In this document: positions 28,210 to 36,940 of the stretch, in pieces | Layout of the letters: the number at the start of each line of letters is the position of its first letter | Numbering within the stretch: position 1 is the first letter of the stretch | Assembly (NCBI RefSeq): GCF_036492835.1 | Contig: NZ_AP025314.1 | Span: 3,452,010 to 3,516,009, forward strand | From: Fulvitalea axinellae | GTDB taxonomy: Bacteria; Bacteroidota; Bacteroidia; Cytophagales; Cyclobacteriaceae | Length of the DNA: 64,000 nucleotides | Direction: 5' to 3' | Program-made: the position numbers and the translations under genes | The notes under the pieces: model-generated | What the model was told of the DNA's origin: nothing | Seen by the model: only the letters and a program-made list of their open reading frames with translations | The model's database searches: none

Positions 28210-28839
28210 TCAAGCCAAAGCCTCGGCGAACAAATCTGAAAACACGCCCTTGTTAGCCTCCACCAAAAGGCTTTCCATACCCAAACGCTCGGCGGTTTCG
28301 GCGTTCGGCGCCGTATCCTCCACCATCAAAGTCTCCGACGGATCAAGCCCGGCGTCGGCCAAAACGTGGGCGAAGATCTCTTCCCCCGGCTTCCGCAAGC
28401 CCAGCTCATGCGAGTAGTATACCTTCTCGAACAAACCGGACATCGGCTCTCCGAAAGCTTCCTCGAAGCGTTTCTCGAAATAGGTAGCGTGAGTAGCGTT
28501 GGTATTACTCAACAAAAATATCCGGTAGCGCTCACCCAATCTCTTCAACGCCTCGACGCGCTCTTCAGGAAAGTCCAACAAAAGCTCGTTCCAAGCGCCC
28601 ACCACTTCCTCCGGTCTCAGGTCCTTACCGGTGAAGCTTCTGATCGCCTCCACCAAATCCCCCTCTGTTCCCGTACCGACCTCTATGGCATGGAACACCT
28701 CGGAACCTTTGAAAAATCCCCACGCCTCATCAGAGGTCACGCCCGCCAAATCGGCGAAACGCTCCACCGAAAGGCGGATATCGATATTGAGGATAACTCC
28801 TCCCAAATCGAATATTATGTTCTTGATATCTTTGTCCAT
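28210..28839 (-). CDS. HAD superfamily hydrolase (YihX/haloacid dehalogenase-like)
   Basis: The 209-residue protein has HAD motif I as FDLGGVIL (nucleophile D11), motif II in LLSNTNATH, motif III lysine in GLRKPGEEIF and motif IV in LMVEDTAPNAE. The second aspartate of DxD is replaced by glycine, as in YihX-type sugar phosphatases. It probably removes phosphate from a small metabolite; substrate unknown. The frame is open further upstream, but the ATG at 28839 (MDKDIKNIIFDLGG) places motif I correctly. It lies downstream of rel on the same strand. Confidence 0.88.
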   Translation of the reverse strand: MDKDIKNIIFDLGGVILNIDIRLSVERFADLAGVTSDEAWGFFKGSEVFHAIEVGTGTEGDLVEAIRSFTGKDLRPEEVVGAWNELLLDFPEERVEALKRLGERYRIFLLSNTNATHATYFEKRFEEAFGEPMSGLFEKVYYSHELGLRKPGEEIFAHVLADAGLDPSETLMVEDTAPNAETAERLGMESLLVEANKGVFSDLFAEALA

Positions 28840-28906
28840 TGTCATTCTGAATCTAAAAAACGCCCCGAAGGACAAATACCGGTAACAAAGCAAAAAACCG
28901 GACACC

Positions 28907-28947
28907 CCCAAAACGAAGAGGCGTCCCCTCTTCGGGAAACGCCCCTC
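28907..28947 (-). terminator. Hairpin after rel
   Basis: GAGGCGTCCC at 28918-28927 pairs imperfectly with GGGAAACGCCCCTC at 28934-28947; a T-rich stretch follows on the minus strand. Moderate terminator between rel and the HAD gene. Confidence 0.5.
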
Positions 28948-28975
28948 CGCACTACCGGATCGCCAAGTACCGGAC

Positions 28976-31207
28976 TTAAGAGCCCGTAGCCATATTGCCT
29001 TTCGAATCCACCCGTTTCACTTTGATCACTCCCTGAATAGACTTCAGCGCCTTGATCAGCGTGTTCAGGTGTTTCAGACTGTGCACATATACCTGAAGAC
29101 TGCCTTCGAAGATTCCGCTGTCGGAACTAAACGACATCGAGCGCATGTTCACTTGCAAGTCTTCAGATATCGTTTTGGTCACATCGTTGATAAGCCCCAC
29201 ACGGTCGGTGCCTATCACCACCAAGTCCGCTACGAAGTCGTTGCTTGCCGCGCTGGCCCATCGGGCTTTTATCACGCGGTGTCCGTGGTTCGACAACAGC
29301 TCCACTGCGTTCGGACAACTGGTCCTATGGATTTTTATCCCCTCGCTAACGGTCACAAAACCGAAGATATCGTCTCCCGGGATGGGCTGACAACACTTGG
29401 CGAAGTTATAATCCACCACATCCATATCCTCCCCTATCAGGAGTTCATTGGTCTTCTCGCCTTTTTCCTTGGTAAGCGCCTTCTCAAACGACTTGGCGTC
29501 GGAGGCCCTACCAGTGCGCTTCTTGGTAACGCGTTCACGGCGTTCCTGAAATTTCTTTATGTCTTTAGGGTCAATCTTACCCAAGGCCACCTTCGAAAGG
29601 AAGTCCGTCTGGGTTTTCTCGCCAAAGTGATCTCGCAGGCTCACCCATATCTCGTTGGTCGGCTCCAGCTTCATTTGCTTGAGCTTCCTCAACACTATCT
29701 CTTTACCGTCGGATGCCAAGCGTTTTTTCTCCTCGTGCAAAGAGTCTTTGATCTTGTGCCTGGCCTTGGAAGTAACCACATAGTTGAGCCAACCCTCGTT
29801 TGGCTTTTGCTTTACGGAGGTGATAATCTCTATCTGGTCCCCGTTGCGCAACTTATAGTTAAGCGGCACAAGCTTCTGGTTTACCTTGGCCCCGATACAG
29901 CGCGCGCCCACCTCGGTATGGATATCAAAGGCGAAATCCAAAACGGTCGAGTGCTTCGGCAACGGACGCAACTCTCCCTTTGGCGTAAACACGAAGACCT
30001 CCTCGTTGACAAGATTCGACTTAAAGTCGTCAACGAACTCCATGGCCGTCTTCTCGGTCTGTTCCAACATTCCCCTCACACGGGAGATCCATTGCTCAAG
30101 GCCAGAATTCGCTCCCTTCGGCGTCTCCTTGTATTTCCAGTGGGCAGCGTACCCTTTCTCCGCAATCTCGTCCATGCGGCGCGTCCGGATCTGCACCTCC
30201 ACCCATTTGCCTTGCCTACTCATCACCGTAGTGTGCAGTGATTCGTAACCGTTGCCCTTGGGCGTACTAATCCAGTCACGCAGGCGGTCGGGATTAGGGC
30301 TGTAATAGTCCGTCACTATGGAGTAGGCCCGCCAGCAAGCGGACTTCTCCAACTCGAAAGGCACATCCAGAATAATCCTTATTGCGAACAAATCATACAC
30401 CTCCTCAAAGGGTATGTTCTGCTTTTTCATCTTGTTCCAAATAGAGTGGATAGACTTCGGCCTGCCCTTTATCTCATAATTGAGTTTCGAATCGTTCAGC
30501 TCCTTTTGCAGAGGCTTAATAAAGCTCCGGATAAAATTGGCCCGTGCCGTCTTCGTCTCGTTGATCTTGTCGGCGATGCCACGATACGTCGTATAGTCCG
30601 AATACTTGAGGTGCAAATCCTCCAGCTCCGACTTGATGGCGTAAAGACCAAGCCTGTGCGCAAGTGGCGCATACAGATAGATCGTCTCCGAGGCTATCTT
30701 CAATTGCTTGTTGCGAGGCATGCTTTGGAGCGTCCGCATATTATGCAAACGGTCGGCGAGCTTTATCAGAATAACCCTAACGTCGTCGGAGAGCGTGAGC
30801 AACATCTTGCGGAAATTCTCCGCCTGCGCCGACGTTCCCTGTTCGAACACACCCGAGATCTTGGTCAGGCCGTCGATGATACGGGCATACTTACGCCCGA
30901 ATTCGCGCTCGATGTCCTCAAGCGTCCACTCCGTGTCCTCCACCACATCATGCAACAGTGCGCACACAATGGAAGTGGGGCCGAGGCCTATCTCACTGAC
31001 GCAGATGTCGGCCACCTCTATGGGATGGTAGATATACGGCTCTCCGGACTTACGTCTCATATGCCGGTGCGCCTCGGCCGCTACGTTGAAAGCCTTGCGT
31101 ATAAGCTTCGCGTCGTCGTCTTTCAAAAACGGCTTCGCGTGGCGCAACAGACGACGATAGCGCCGGAGTATCTGTTTCTTCTCTTCTTCCTTGTCAATCT
31201 CGGTCAT
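28976..31207 (-). CDS. Bifunctional (p)ppGpp synthetase/hydrolase Rel/SpoT
   Basis: The 743-residue protein has all parts of a long Rel protein: HD hydrolase domain with H49, H61, the HD pair at 86-87 and ED at 90-91; synthetase domain with GNGYESLHTTV and EVQIRT; TGS domain (EVFVFTPKGELRPLP); a zinc-finger/helical region; and a C-terminal ACT domain. The intact HD motif means it can also break down ppGpp. It sets the alarmone level during starvation. The ATG at 31207 (MTEIDKEE) is preferred over one 29 codons upstream with an unlikely leader. Confidence 0.95.
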   Translation of the reverse strand: MTEIDKEEEKKQILRRYRRLLRHAKPFLKDDDAKLIRKAFNVAAEAHRHMRRKSGEPYIYHPIEVADICVSEIGLGPTSIVCALLHDVVEDTEWTLEDIEREFGRKYARIIDGLTKISGVFEQGTSAQAENFRKMLLTLSDDVRVILIKLADRLHNMRTLQSMPRNKQLKIASETIYLYAPLAHRLGLYAIKSELEDLHLKYSDYTTYRGIADKINETKTARANFIRSFIKPLQKELNDSKLNYEIKGRPKSIHSIWNKMKKQNIPFEEVYDLFAIRIILDVPFELEKSACWRAYSIVTDYYSPNPDRLRDWISTPKGNGYESLHTTVMSRQGKWVEVQIRTRRMDEIAEKGYAAHWKYKETPKGANSGLEQWISRVRGMLEQTEKTAMEFVDDFKSNLVNEEVFVFTPKGELRPLPKHSTVLDFAFDIHTEVGARCIGAKVNQKLVPLNYKLRNGDQIEIITSVKQKPNEGWLNYVVTSKARHKIKDSLHEEKKRLASDGKEIVLRKLKQMKLEPTNEIWVSLRDHFGEKTQTDFLSKVALGKIDPKDIKKFQERRERVTKKRTGRASDAKSFEKALTKEKGEKTNELLIGEDMDVVDYNFAKCCQPIPGDDIFGFVTVSEGIKIHRTSCPNAVELLSNHGHRVIKARWASAASNDFVADLVVIGTDRVGLINDVTKTISEDLQVNMRSMSFSSDSGIFEGSLQVYVHSLKHLNTLIKALKSIQGVIKVKRVDSKGNMATGS

Positions 31208-31590
31208 AATCCAAAATAGCGAAATGATCACCAATCTGTCAAGCCCCGACGCCCCGGCTTTTTGCCGGGAACCCAACGGCCGGTCCCAAACCATGGAAGC
31301 ATTAACGAAAAACGTCCTGCCGTTGCCGAAAGCCTTGCGTACTTTATTACCTTTGGAACGAAAAAAACAGCGAATACCTTACACTTCCCGACGCAAAAGG
31401 CGAAAGATACGTTACCAAACCTGTATGCACCCGCCATAACGGGTAGCCGAGGCGAACATCCGCCCTAGGTGACCACCGCCTCACGTAAGGAAAAGCATGT
31501 AAGGCTTGGGGGAAATAAATACGGAAACGGCGAAAAAAAATGGAGAAAGCGTCCTTTTAAAAGGACCCGTACCGCCACCCGAAACCTACT
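31208..31590. other. Divergent intergenic region between rel and the SDR gene
   Basis: No gene is supported. It holds a possible plus-strand promoter (31323-31356) and nested GC-rich inverted repeats around 31449-31482 (GAGGCG with CGCCTC, and GGCG with CGCC) that could form alternative hairpins in a leader of the SDR gene. Confidence 0.4.
31323..31356 (+). promoter_or_regulatory. Possible promoter for the SDR gene
   Basis: GTTG at 31323-31326, 22 bases, then TACCTTTG at 31349-31356. The -7 box is perfect, the spacing is long. It would give a leader of about 230 bases. Confidence 0.3.
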
Positions 31591-32439
31591 ATGAGTAAAG
31601 AAAAAGAAACAAAAGTGGTCCTAGTTACCGGAGCTTCGTCCGGAATAGGCCAAGCCATTGCACGTCATTTGGCCAAATCAGGTTACAAAGTCTACGGCAC
31701 AAGCAGGAAAATCAGGCAGGAACAGGGAGTGATTCCCATGATAATGGATGTCAACAACGAAGATTCGGTACAACAAACCGTAAACGACATCATAGAAGAC
31801 GAGGGAAGACTCGACGCCGTGGTCAATTGCGCCGGCTTGGGAATTAACGGATCAGTAGAGGAAATGCCCGTCAAGGAAGCCAAAGCGGCTTTCGAAACCA
31901 ATTTTTTCGGTGTTATGCGCGTATGCCAAGCCGTAATGCCACAAATGAGAAAGCAACGCTACGGGGCCATTATCAATGTAAGTTCCATCGCCGGAGAAGT
32001 GGGGTTACCGTTCAGGGGTTACTACTCCGCCAGCAAATTCGCGGTGGAAGGCCTCACCGAAGCCCTCAGGATGGAAGCCCGCCCCTTTGGCGTCAGGGTG
32101 ATGATCCTACAACCCGGCGACTTCAACACCAACATAGCCAATAGCCGCCGCGGACAGGGCGTGCCGAAAGACTCTCCGTATCACAAGCTTTTGACCGATA
32201 TGGAACGTCAGATCAAAGAAGGCATGGACAAGGCACCGGGTCCGGAAGAGATCGGTCCGTACGTTGAGCGCATGCTAAAGAAGAGCAACCCCGCCTTGCG
32301 TTACCGTGTAGGCGCCCTGCTGGAGACGATTACCCCGACAGCGAAGAGAATTCTTCCGCAGAAGCTTTTCCAAAAACTAATCATGAGCTTTTACGGCCTG
32401 AACGGCGTAACACCCGAGGATATAGGTCCGCAAAAATAA
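31591..32439 (+). CDS. Short-chain dehydrogenase/reductase
   Basis: A classical SDR of 282 residues: cofactor motif TGASSGIG (13-20), NCAG, active-site serine in NVSS (130-133) and YSASK (Y145, K149). Residues after Gly-rich strand 2 (TSRK) favour NADP(H). The C-terminal 80 residues are longer than in minimal SDRs, and include TPTAKRILPQKLFQKLI, as in lipid- or steroid-type SDRs. Substrate not predictable. It is a single gene with a strong terminator. Confidence 0.92.
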   Translation: MSKEKETKVVLVTGASSGIGQAIARHLAKSGYKVYGTSRKIRQEQGVIPMIMDVNNEDSVQQTVNDIIEDEGRLDAVVNCAGLGINGSVEEMPVKEAKAAFETNFFGVMRVCQAVMPQMRKQRYGAIINVSSIAGEVGLPFRGYYSASKFAVEGLTEALRMEARPFGVRVMILQPGDFNTNIANSRRGQGVPKDSPYHKLLTDMERQIKEGMDKAPGPEEIGPYVERMLKKSNPALRYRVGALLETITPTAKRILPQKLFQKLIMSFYGLNGVTPEDIGPQK

Positions 32440-32459
32440 ATGACTATAAGTCATTAATA

Positions 32460-32506
32460 AAAAAGCCGTAACGCTTCGGGAAATCAGAAGCGTTACGGCT
32501 TTTTTT
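32460..32506 (+). terminator. Terminator after the SDR gene
   Basis: A perfect 17-bp stem (32461-32477 with 32487-32503) followed by Ts. Confidence 0.88.
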
Positions 32507-32674
32507 CGCCCGAAAACAATACATGCAGGGACTGCGCTCCACCTACTCATCACCGAATCAACTTCTTATAGACACACGTCCTGATCACTAAACCCACGCG
32601 ACCAAGACCCAGTTTGGACACAATTTTGAAGCGAAATACTCGGTGCCCAATCCAACCGACCCGCCTACAAAACA

Positions 32675-34147
32675 GTGTTTGACAAACGAGGAAAAAAGAC
32701 TTCCAAGCCCACCCAAAAGGGCCAAGACCGCAAGGGAATATCCTTACTCCCACCGATTCAGTGCGCCTTGGGCTTCGAACTGCAAATGACCAACTGGCGG
32801 GCTTATAATGCCAAGACCGAGGAACAATTCGCCGAACGGCCGCCAAACCTTCCCGAATGGGACACTTTCCCCAAAAGCTCGGTACTGTTCAAGGGAAAGG
32901 ACTTCGAGGTACAGACTGACATAAGTGATCTGGACCGCCTTTCGGACCTAGAGATTGTCAGCGTCCCCTTCCCCGAAACCCACGAAGGCTTTGAGAGACT
33001 GAACCTGGCCTTGGAACATATTTGCCGGATACTGGCATTCATCCCAAAAGGTTTTCCCGTCCGGACTATAAAAGAATTAGAAGCCGAGGGCTTGGGAGTC
33101 GCAACCGCGCCCCGGGGTATAATCGTTCGAAAAGGACTTTCCGGCCTAGTCGTTAACCCGCAGGTCACTATTGGATTACGGATGGATCAGCTGGCCAAGA
33201 TGATGACCTCGATGGGTCCGGGCGGAGAGAAGGAGGACCTTGAGATGATGGAACGGCGCGATAAACTGAGAATGGAGACTGGTTTTAACATTCTGACGCA
33301 CTTCACACAGAGAATCTATAATGTGGGAAAGGCCTTGGCAAGCGCCCGGTTCGGCATGTCTTCCTATCTCAATAGCTTACCGGAAGGCTCCCGCCCGCCC
33401 CTAAGCCGTGAGCTGGACGGACTTTCGGCCTTGGTAACCTACTACCTGATGCGTGGCGCAGAAGGAACCAACGTTTACCCAAAAGCGTTCACAAAGCTCT
33501 TGGCCCGCACCGATTTCGGCAAGATGTTCTCCCTGTTACCGCCTATGGAGCGCGCCCACTTCAGCAAAAACAACGGAGAAGAGTGGGTAAAACTATTCGC
33601 CCATATACTCAAGCCCGAATCCGTTCTGTACGAAGCGGTGGATTGGGCCGACTATAGGGACTATACGTACTATGCCCCGGTCAGACCCAAACAGACGGAA
33701 TTCGGAATGGACAAGCCCTTTTTCGAATCCGGAGTGTACAAAAAAAGAACAGGGCACTATGCCCACCTCCCAACAGACATATTGTCGTCGCTGATACGGG
33801 AGGACTGGTTAAGGGCCATGACCCAAGGCACCGACCTGCTAACCGCCAGAAACTTTCCGGACCCCGCCCAGGGCCATCGCTTACAGTCACTAGGCGCTAT
33901 GGGCGGGACCGTAGACCTAGTGGGCGATGACGCCTCACCGTCCCCAATAATAGAGATCCGCGGACTGTACAGTATATATGATAACGACGAGCTGAAGCGG
34001 AGACTAAAAGCCTGGTTCGCCTACCTTTTCGCCACCAACAAACGTATGGACTACGAATTCGGCGAGGAGTTGCACCCGTTTTACACGCCCCCGCCCCCAT
34101 CCGAAAGCGACGATTCGGAAGACAACACCCAAGACGACATGAGCTAA
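32675..34147 (+). CDS. Unrecognised 490-residue protein
   Basis: I do not recognise this family. The product is soluble, without signal peptide or membrane helix. It begins with a basic, polar stretch, then PPIQCALGFELQM (about 26-38), a mixed alpha/beta body with IRTIKELEAEGLGVA-like and VVNPQVTIGLRMDQLAKMM segments, a conserved-looking LSALVTYYLMRGAEG helix, and a proline- and acid-rich tail (PPPPSESDDSED). The start is unclear: the first usable codon is a GTG at 32675, no ATG lies between it and the upstream stop at 32627, and the next ATG falls inside the body. The N-terminus may therefore be lost or use a rare start. The IQ..GFE stretch recalls large DUF4157-type proteins of Bacteroidota, but this is only an impression. 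Confidence 0.75.
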   Translation: MFDKRGKKTSKPTQKGQDRKGISLLPPIQCALGFELQMTNWRAYNAKTEEQFAERPPNLPEWDTFPKSSVLFKGKDFEVQTDISDLDRLSDLEIVSVPFPETHEGFERLNLALEHICRILAFIPKGFPVRTIKELEAEGLGVATAPRGIIVRKGLSGLVVNPQVTIGLRMDQLAKMMTSMGPGGEKEDLEMMERRDKLRMETGFNILTHFTQRIYNVGKALASARFGMSSYLNSLPEGSRPPLSRELDGLSALVTYYLMRGAEGTNVYPKAFTKLLARTDFGKMFSLLPPMERAHFSKNNGEEWVKLFAHILKPESVLYEAVDWADYRDYTYYAPVRPKQTEFGMDKPFFESGVYKKRTGHYAHLPTDILSSLIREDWLRAMTQGTDLLTARNFPDPAQGHRLQSLGAMGGTVDLVGDDASPSPIIEIRGLYSIYDNDELKRRLKAWFAYLFATNKRMDYEFGEELHPFYTPPPPSESDDSEDNTQDDMS

Positions 34148-34195
34148 GCCCCGTCCACAACGACGGAAAACCACTTCCCTTTTTCACTAAGCACA

Positions 34196-34233
34196 AAAAA
34201 ATCCCGGAGGCCTAAAGGCTTCCGGGATTTTCC
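34196..34233. terminator. Terminator between the 490-residue protein gene and the RRM gene
   Basis: A 10-bp stem (34199-34208 with 34221-34230) with an inner GGCC/GGC pairing and T tail; A-rich upstream, so it can work from both sides. Confidence 0.75.
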
Positions 34234-34307
34234 GGCTCGTAAGCCACCGAAGCGCACCTTCGGGCGAACGGCGCTTCGGCTTATGCCATACCTAGTAAAC
34301 GGTAATA

Positions 34308-34649
34308 TCAATAACGGTTTCCGCCACCGTAGCCACTACGATTTCCACCGCCGTAGCCACCACGGTTACCGCCACCAAAACCACCGCCAGCGCCTTGAGG
34401 ACGAGCCTCACGAGGGCGGGCTTTCTTCACTACGATACTACGACCGTCCAGCTCAGAACCGTCGAGGTTCTCTATAGCGTTGTATCCTTGGTCTTCGTCG
34501 TCCATTTCCACGAAACCGAAGCACCTTGACTCGCCAGTCTCACGGTCGAAAATAACTTTTGCGGAAGACACCTCGCCAAATTGCGAGAATGCGTCATTAA
34601 GGTCGTCACCTGTTGTGTTTGAGCTGAGTTTAGCTACGAAAATGTTCAT
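34308..34649 (-). CDS. RRM-domain RNA-binding protein with glycine-rich tail
   Basis: A small 113-residue protein with one RNA recognition motif: RNP2 IFVAKLS (3-9) and RNP1 RCFGFVEM (42-49). Residues 86-113 form a low-complexity tail of GGG(N/Y)R repeats. Such proteins are common in Cytophagales and cyanobacteria, often induced in the cold and thought to act as RNA chaperones. The gene is alone; the next gene upstream on the same strand is nearly 1 kb away. Confidence 0.93.
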   Translation of the reverse strand: MNIFVAKLSSNTTGDDLNDAFSQFGEVSSAKVIFDRETGESRCFGFVEMDDEDQGYNAIENLDGSELDGRSIVVKKARPREARPQGAGGGFGGGNRGGYGGGNRSGYGGGNRY

Positions 34650-35450
34650 CTGAAAGTGTTTTTTTTACTTACCTATCACAAAAAGTCTCTCGTAACATGG
34701 CCTGGACGGATGATAATAAACACTTCTTTACGGCCGGGCGAACGTTTCGCAAAACGTGGAGGTTTCTAATACTAAATGAGAAACAAAGTTGTTAGCGAAA
34801 AAAAACGCTTTGGCCGGGGGAAGGGGTTGATATGTCGTCAGAGTGCGCGGTGTACGTAAAGCTTGATTGTGTAGCGGTTATACCATATGGCCCGAGAACA
34901 GCCCAGGCCTTAACAAATATAAGGAAACATACGATCTGACCAGCATTTTAAACTGGAAATATCGAAGAAAAAACCAGCTTCATACCACATGATAGAAGCA
35001 GGCAAACTTTAGTCTAAAACTTTAGCCAAAACCCTTGAAAAAGCACCTCAGAAGCCTTTTTTCGATAGGACTCGGGGCTAACAAAATATATACAATATAG
35101 AAATCCTTACATAAGACAACGAAAAATCAGAAAAATCGTTGCGAAAAAATACAATTGTCTTTTCCTTAAAAAGGAGCCGACGGGCCCGCCTTATTTTTCC
35201 AGCCTTTTCAATGCCAAAAACAACATGTAACTATTACAATATTTATTGAGCCTATTTAAATTATGACCACTTCATAAATATCACTCCCTTCGTTTGGCAC
35301 TCAGCCATGATCTGTCATTACCTTTTTCAAGACACCTAGACTTGGCTAAAACAAAGGGCCACCCCTGCCAACACCCCCTACCCCAAAGATGTAAGACCAA
35401 GAGCTAAACCGCAACAAAACAGCACGACAAGAACAACTTCAAACCCAAAA
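34650..35450. other. Long stretch without a recognisable gene upstream of the RRM gene
   Basis: About 800 bases hold no supported ORF on either strand and no tRNA. TATATTTG on the minus strand at 34914-34921 could be a -7 box for the RRM gene, with a leader of about 255 bases, but has no -33 partner. The composition is AT-rich with short palindromes. Confidence 0.5.
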
Positions 35451-35454
35451 TAAA

Positions 35455-35545
35455 AAAGGACACGTCCTTTCGGAGGTAACGACAGGTCCTTTTAAGGGTT
35501 AGAACGGGTCGTTTCCCCATTAAGGACAGGTCCTTTTTAGCGCAA
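35455..35545. repeat. Four operator-like palindromes spaced exactly 22 bp
   Basis: The core GTC falls at 35464, 35486, 35508 and 35530, each 22 bases from the last. The outer two sites are perfect palindromes with a two-base centre (AAAGGAC..GTCCTTT and AAGGAC..GTCCTT); the inner two are degenerate versions (CGAC..GTCC and GAAC..GTCG). Twenty-two bases is about two helical turns, so bound proteins would face the same side. Twenty-two is not a multiple of three, so this is not coding. The array lies just beyond the terminator of the first HU-like gene. Confidence 0.7.
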
Positions 35546-35551
35546 AAAGGG

Positions 35552-35584
35552 CAAAAAAATAGCCGTCCCGCGCACGGAACGGCC
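35552..35584 (-). terminator. Terminator after HU-like gene 1
   Basis: GCCGTcCCG pairs with CGGaACGGC around a short loop; seven Ts follow on the minus strand. A similar arrangement follows HU-like gene 2. Confidence 0.7.
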
Positions 35585-35622
35585 GTCATTTGGCTGTAAA
35601 ACGGACTTGGTGTTGTAACCCA

Positions 35623-36045
35623 TCAGGCGTCCACGCCCTCTACGGGCACCTCGACAGGCTTGGGGGTGATTTTTTCGTACTCTATCGACTTGAGTTCCGT
35701 ACGGATCAGTTTGCTGGGACGAAAGAGCAGCTTATTGCCTATAATCGACGAAGAAGAAACATCCTCGGCTTTATCACGGCCTTCGCTCTTTACGTTCAAA
35801 TAAAACGTACCCAACGGCCCGAGATTTACGGCGTTGCCGTTTTTCAAATGAACGGGAATCAACTCCACAAACGACTCAAGCACGGCCATGATATCCGGCT
35901 TGCTGACTGTGGAAATACGCCCTATCTCGGCTGAGAAGGCGCGGAGGTTTATCGTGCGGTTGCTAACGGCTTGGGCGTAGTGACGCTTCGGCGCCGAAGG
36001 CTTGCCAGGTATCGGCTTGGCGATGGACTTGAACTTAACGGCCAT
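35623..36045 (-). CDS. HU-family (HU-HIG) DNA-binding protein, copy 1
   Basis: The 140-residue protein fits the Bacteroidota HU-HIG type: a basic start (MAVKFKSIAKPIPGKPSAPKRHYA), the HU-like helix pair (TVSKPDIMAVLESFVELIPVHLKNG), the beta arm region starting NAVNLGPLGTFYLNV, and an extra C-terminal extension. It probably bends or packs DNA. By my count 126 of 140 residues match copy 2, located 406 bases upstream. Promoter-proximal and terminator sequences are also shared. Confidence 0.9.
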   Translation of the reverse strand: MAVKFKSIAKPIPGKPSAPKRHYAQAVSNRTINLRAFSAEIGRISTVSKPDIMAVLESFVELIPVHLKNGNAVNLGPLGTFYLNVKSEGRDKAEDVSSSSIIGNKLLFRPSKLIRTELKSIEYEKITPKPVEVPVEGVDA

Positions 36046-36098
36046 GTCTTTTGATGTTTTAGGCGGTTTGACAAATTGTTTTCGTTATTGTCTTCGCT

Positions 36099-36113
36099 AA
36101 CATCGGACCAAAG
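36099..36113 (-). promoter_or_regulatory. Conserved element upstream of HU-like gene 1
   Basis: AACATCGGACCAAAG lies 53 bases before the start codon and is identical to the element at the same distance before copy 2. It may be part of the promoter or an operator. Confidence 0.5.
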
Positions 36114-36381
36114 GGCTTTTCAAAATTTGTTAAAAACCCAGCGAAACAAACATATGCTAATGAGGACAAACCTCTCCCCTCCCTTCACAGGTAATAAAAC
36201 ACTGTGGAAACAAAAGGAAAAACCAGAATCGAGTTAGCCTTTGGGATTGGGGATTTTCCTCAACAGAATGGACAAAGAAGCGAAACAGACAACTCCATCC
36301 CCCACGAGGAAGCTTGGAATTCCTGTCAGCCTAATGTTGTTCGGCACAAGGCGACAGGACGGATTTTAAAAAATAAAGGAC

Positions 36382-36412
36382 AAAAAAATAACCGCCCCGA
36401 ATCCGGGACGGC
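36382..36412 (-). terminator. Terminator after HU-like gene 2
   Basis: CCG..CCG pairs with CGG..CGG around a short loop; seven Ts follow on the minus strand. Confidence 0.65.
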
Positions 36413-36451
36413 CAGCCGTGGAATAATTTGCAACTGTTCAACCCAAACAAA

Positions 36452-36874
36452 TTAAGCCTCCACGCCTTCAGTGAGAGTTTCAACAGGTTTTGTAGTAATT
36501 TTTTCGTACTCAGTAGACTTCAGTTCGGTCTTGATCAACTTGCTGGGCCTAAAGAGCAATTTGTTCCCGATAATCGACGAAGAAGAAACATCCTCAGGCT
36601 TATCCCTTCCTTCGCTTTTTACGTTAAGGTAAAAGGTACCCAACGGACCGAGGTTCACGGCGTTGCCTGTTTTCAAATGGACGGGAATCAATTCCACAAA
36701 CGATTCGAGCACAGCCATGATATCCGGCTTGCTGACGGTGGAAATACGCCCTATCTCGGCGGCAAAGGCTCGGAGATCGATCGTGCGGTTGCTGACGGCT
36801 TGGGCGTAGAAACGCTTCGGAGCTGAAGGTTTACCGGGTACTGGCTTGGCTACTGACTTGAATTTTACGGCCAT
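36452..36874 (-). CDS. HU-family (HU-HIG) DNA-binding protein, copy 2
   Basis: A paralogue of copy 1 with the same 140-residue length and the same HU-like core; differences are concentrated at the two ends (for example H22F, N33D, S38A and the last nine residues). The conserved central part, without any change from TVSKPD to HLK, indicates selection on both copies. It probably arose by tandem duplication including flanking signals. Confidence 0.9.
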   Translation of the reverse strand: MAVKFKSVAKPVPGKPSAPKRFYAQAVSNRTIDLRAFAAEIGRISTVSKPDIMAVLESFVELIPVHLKTGNAVNLGPLGTFYLNVKSEGRDKPEDVSSSSIIGNKLLFRPSKLIKTELKSTEYEKITTKPVETLTEGVEA

Positions 36875-36925
36875 GTTTCCAATGGTTTAATTAAATGGTC
36901 ACTTGATTTGTCATTTCAGGAAACC

Positions 36926-36940
36926 AACATCGGACCAAAG
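36926..36940 (-). promoter_or_regulatory. Conserved element upstream of HU-like gene 2
   Basis: AACATCGGACCAAAG, identical to 36099-36113, 51 bases before the start codon. Confidence 0.5.

Larger units (their letters stand above)
36046..36451. other. Spacer between the two HU-like genes
   Basis: It holds the terminator of copy 2 (36382-36412) and, at 36099-36113, the sequence AACATCGGACCAAAG, also found upstream of copy 2. No other gene is seen. Confidence 0.6.

Noticed and set aside
29069..30241. 390-codon ORF opposite rel
   Set aside because: It is antisense to conserved Rel domains and has no recognisable content.
31441..31530. TPP or cobalamin riboswitch before the SDR gene
   Set aside because: The conserved core sequences of these classes are missing.
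34247..34279. CCGAAGCGC/GCGCTTCGG inverted repeat as terminator of the RRM gene
   Set aside because: Neither strand has a T run after it; kept as a simple palindrome only.
35455..35545. 22-bp array as a mini-CRISPR or coding repeat
   Set aside because: Repeats touch each other without spacers and the period is not a multiple of three.
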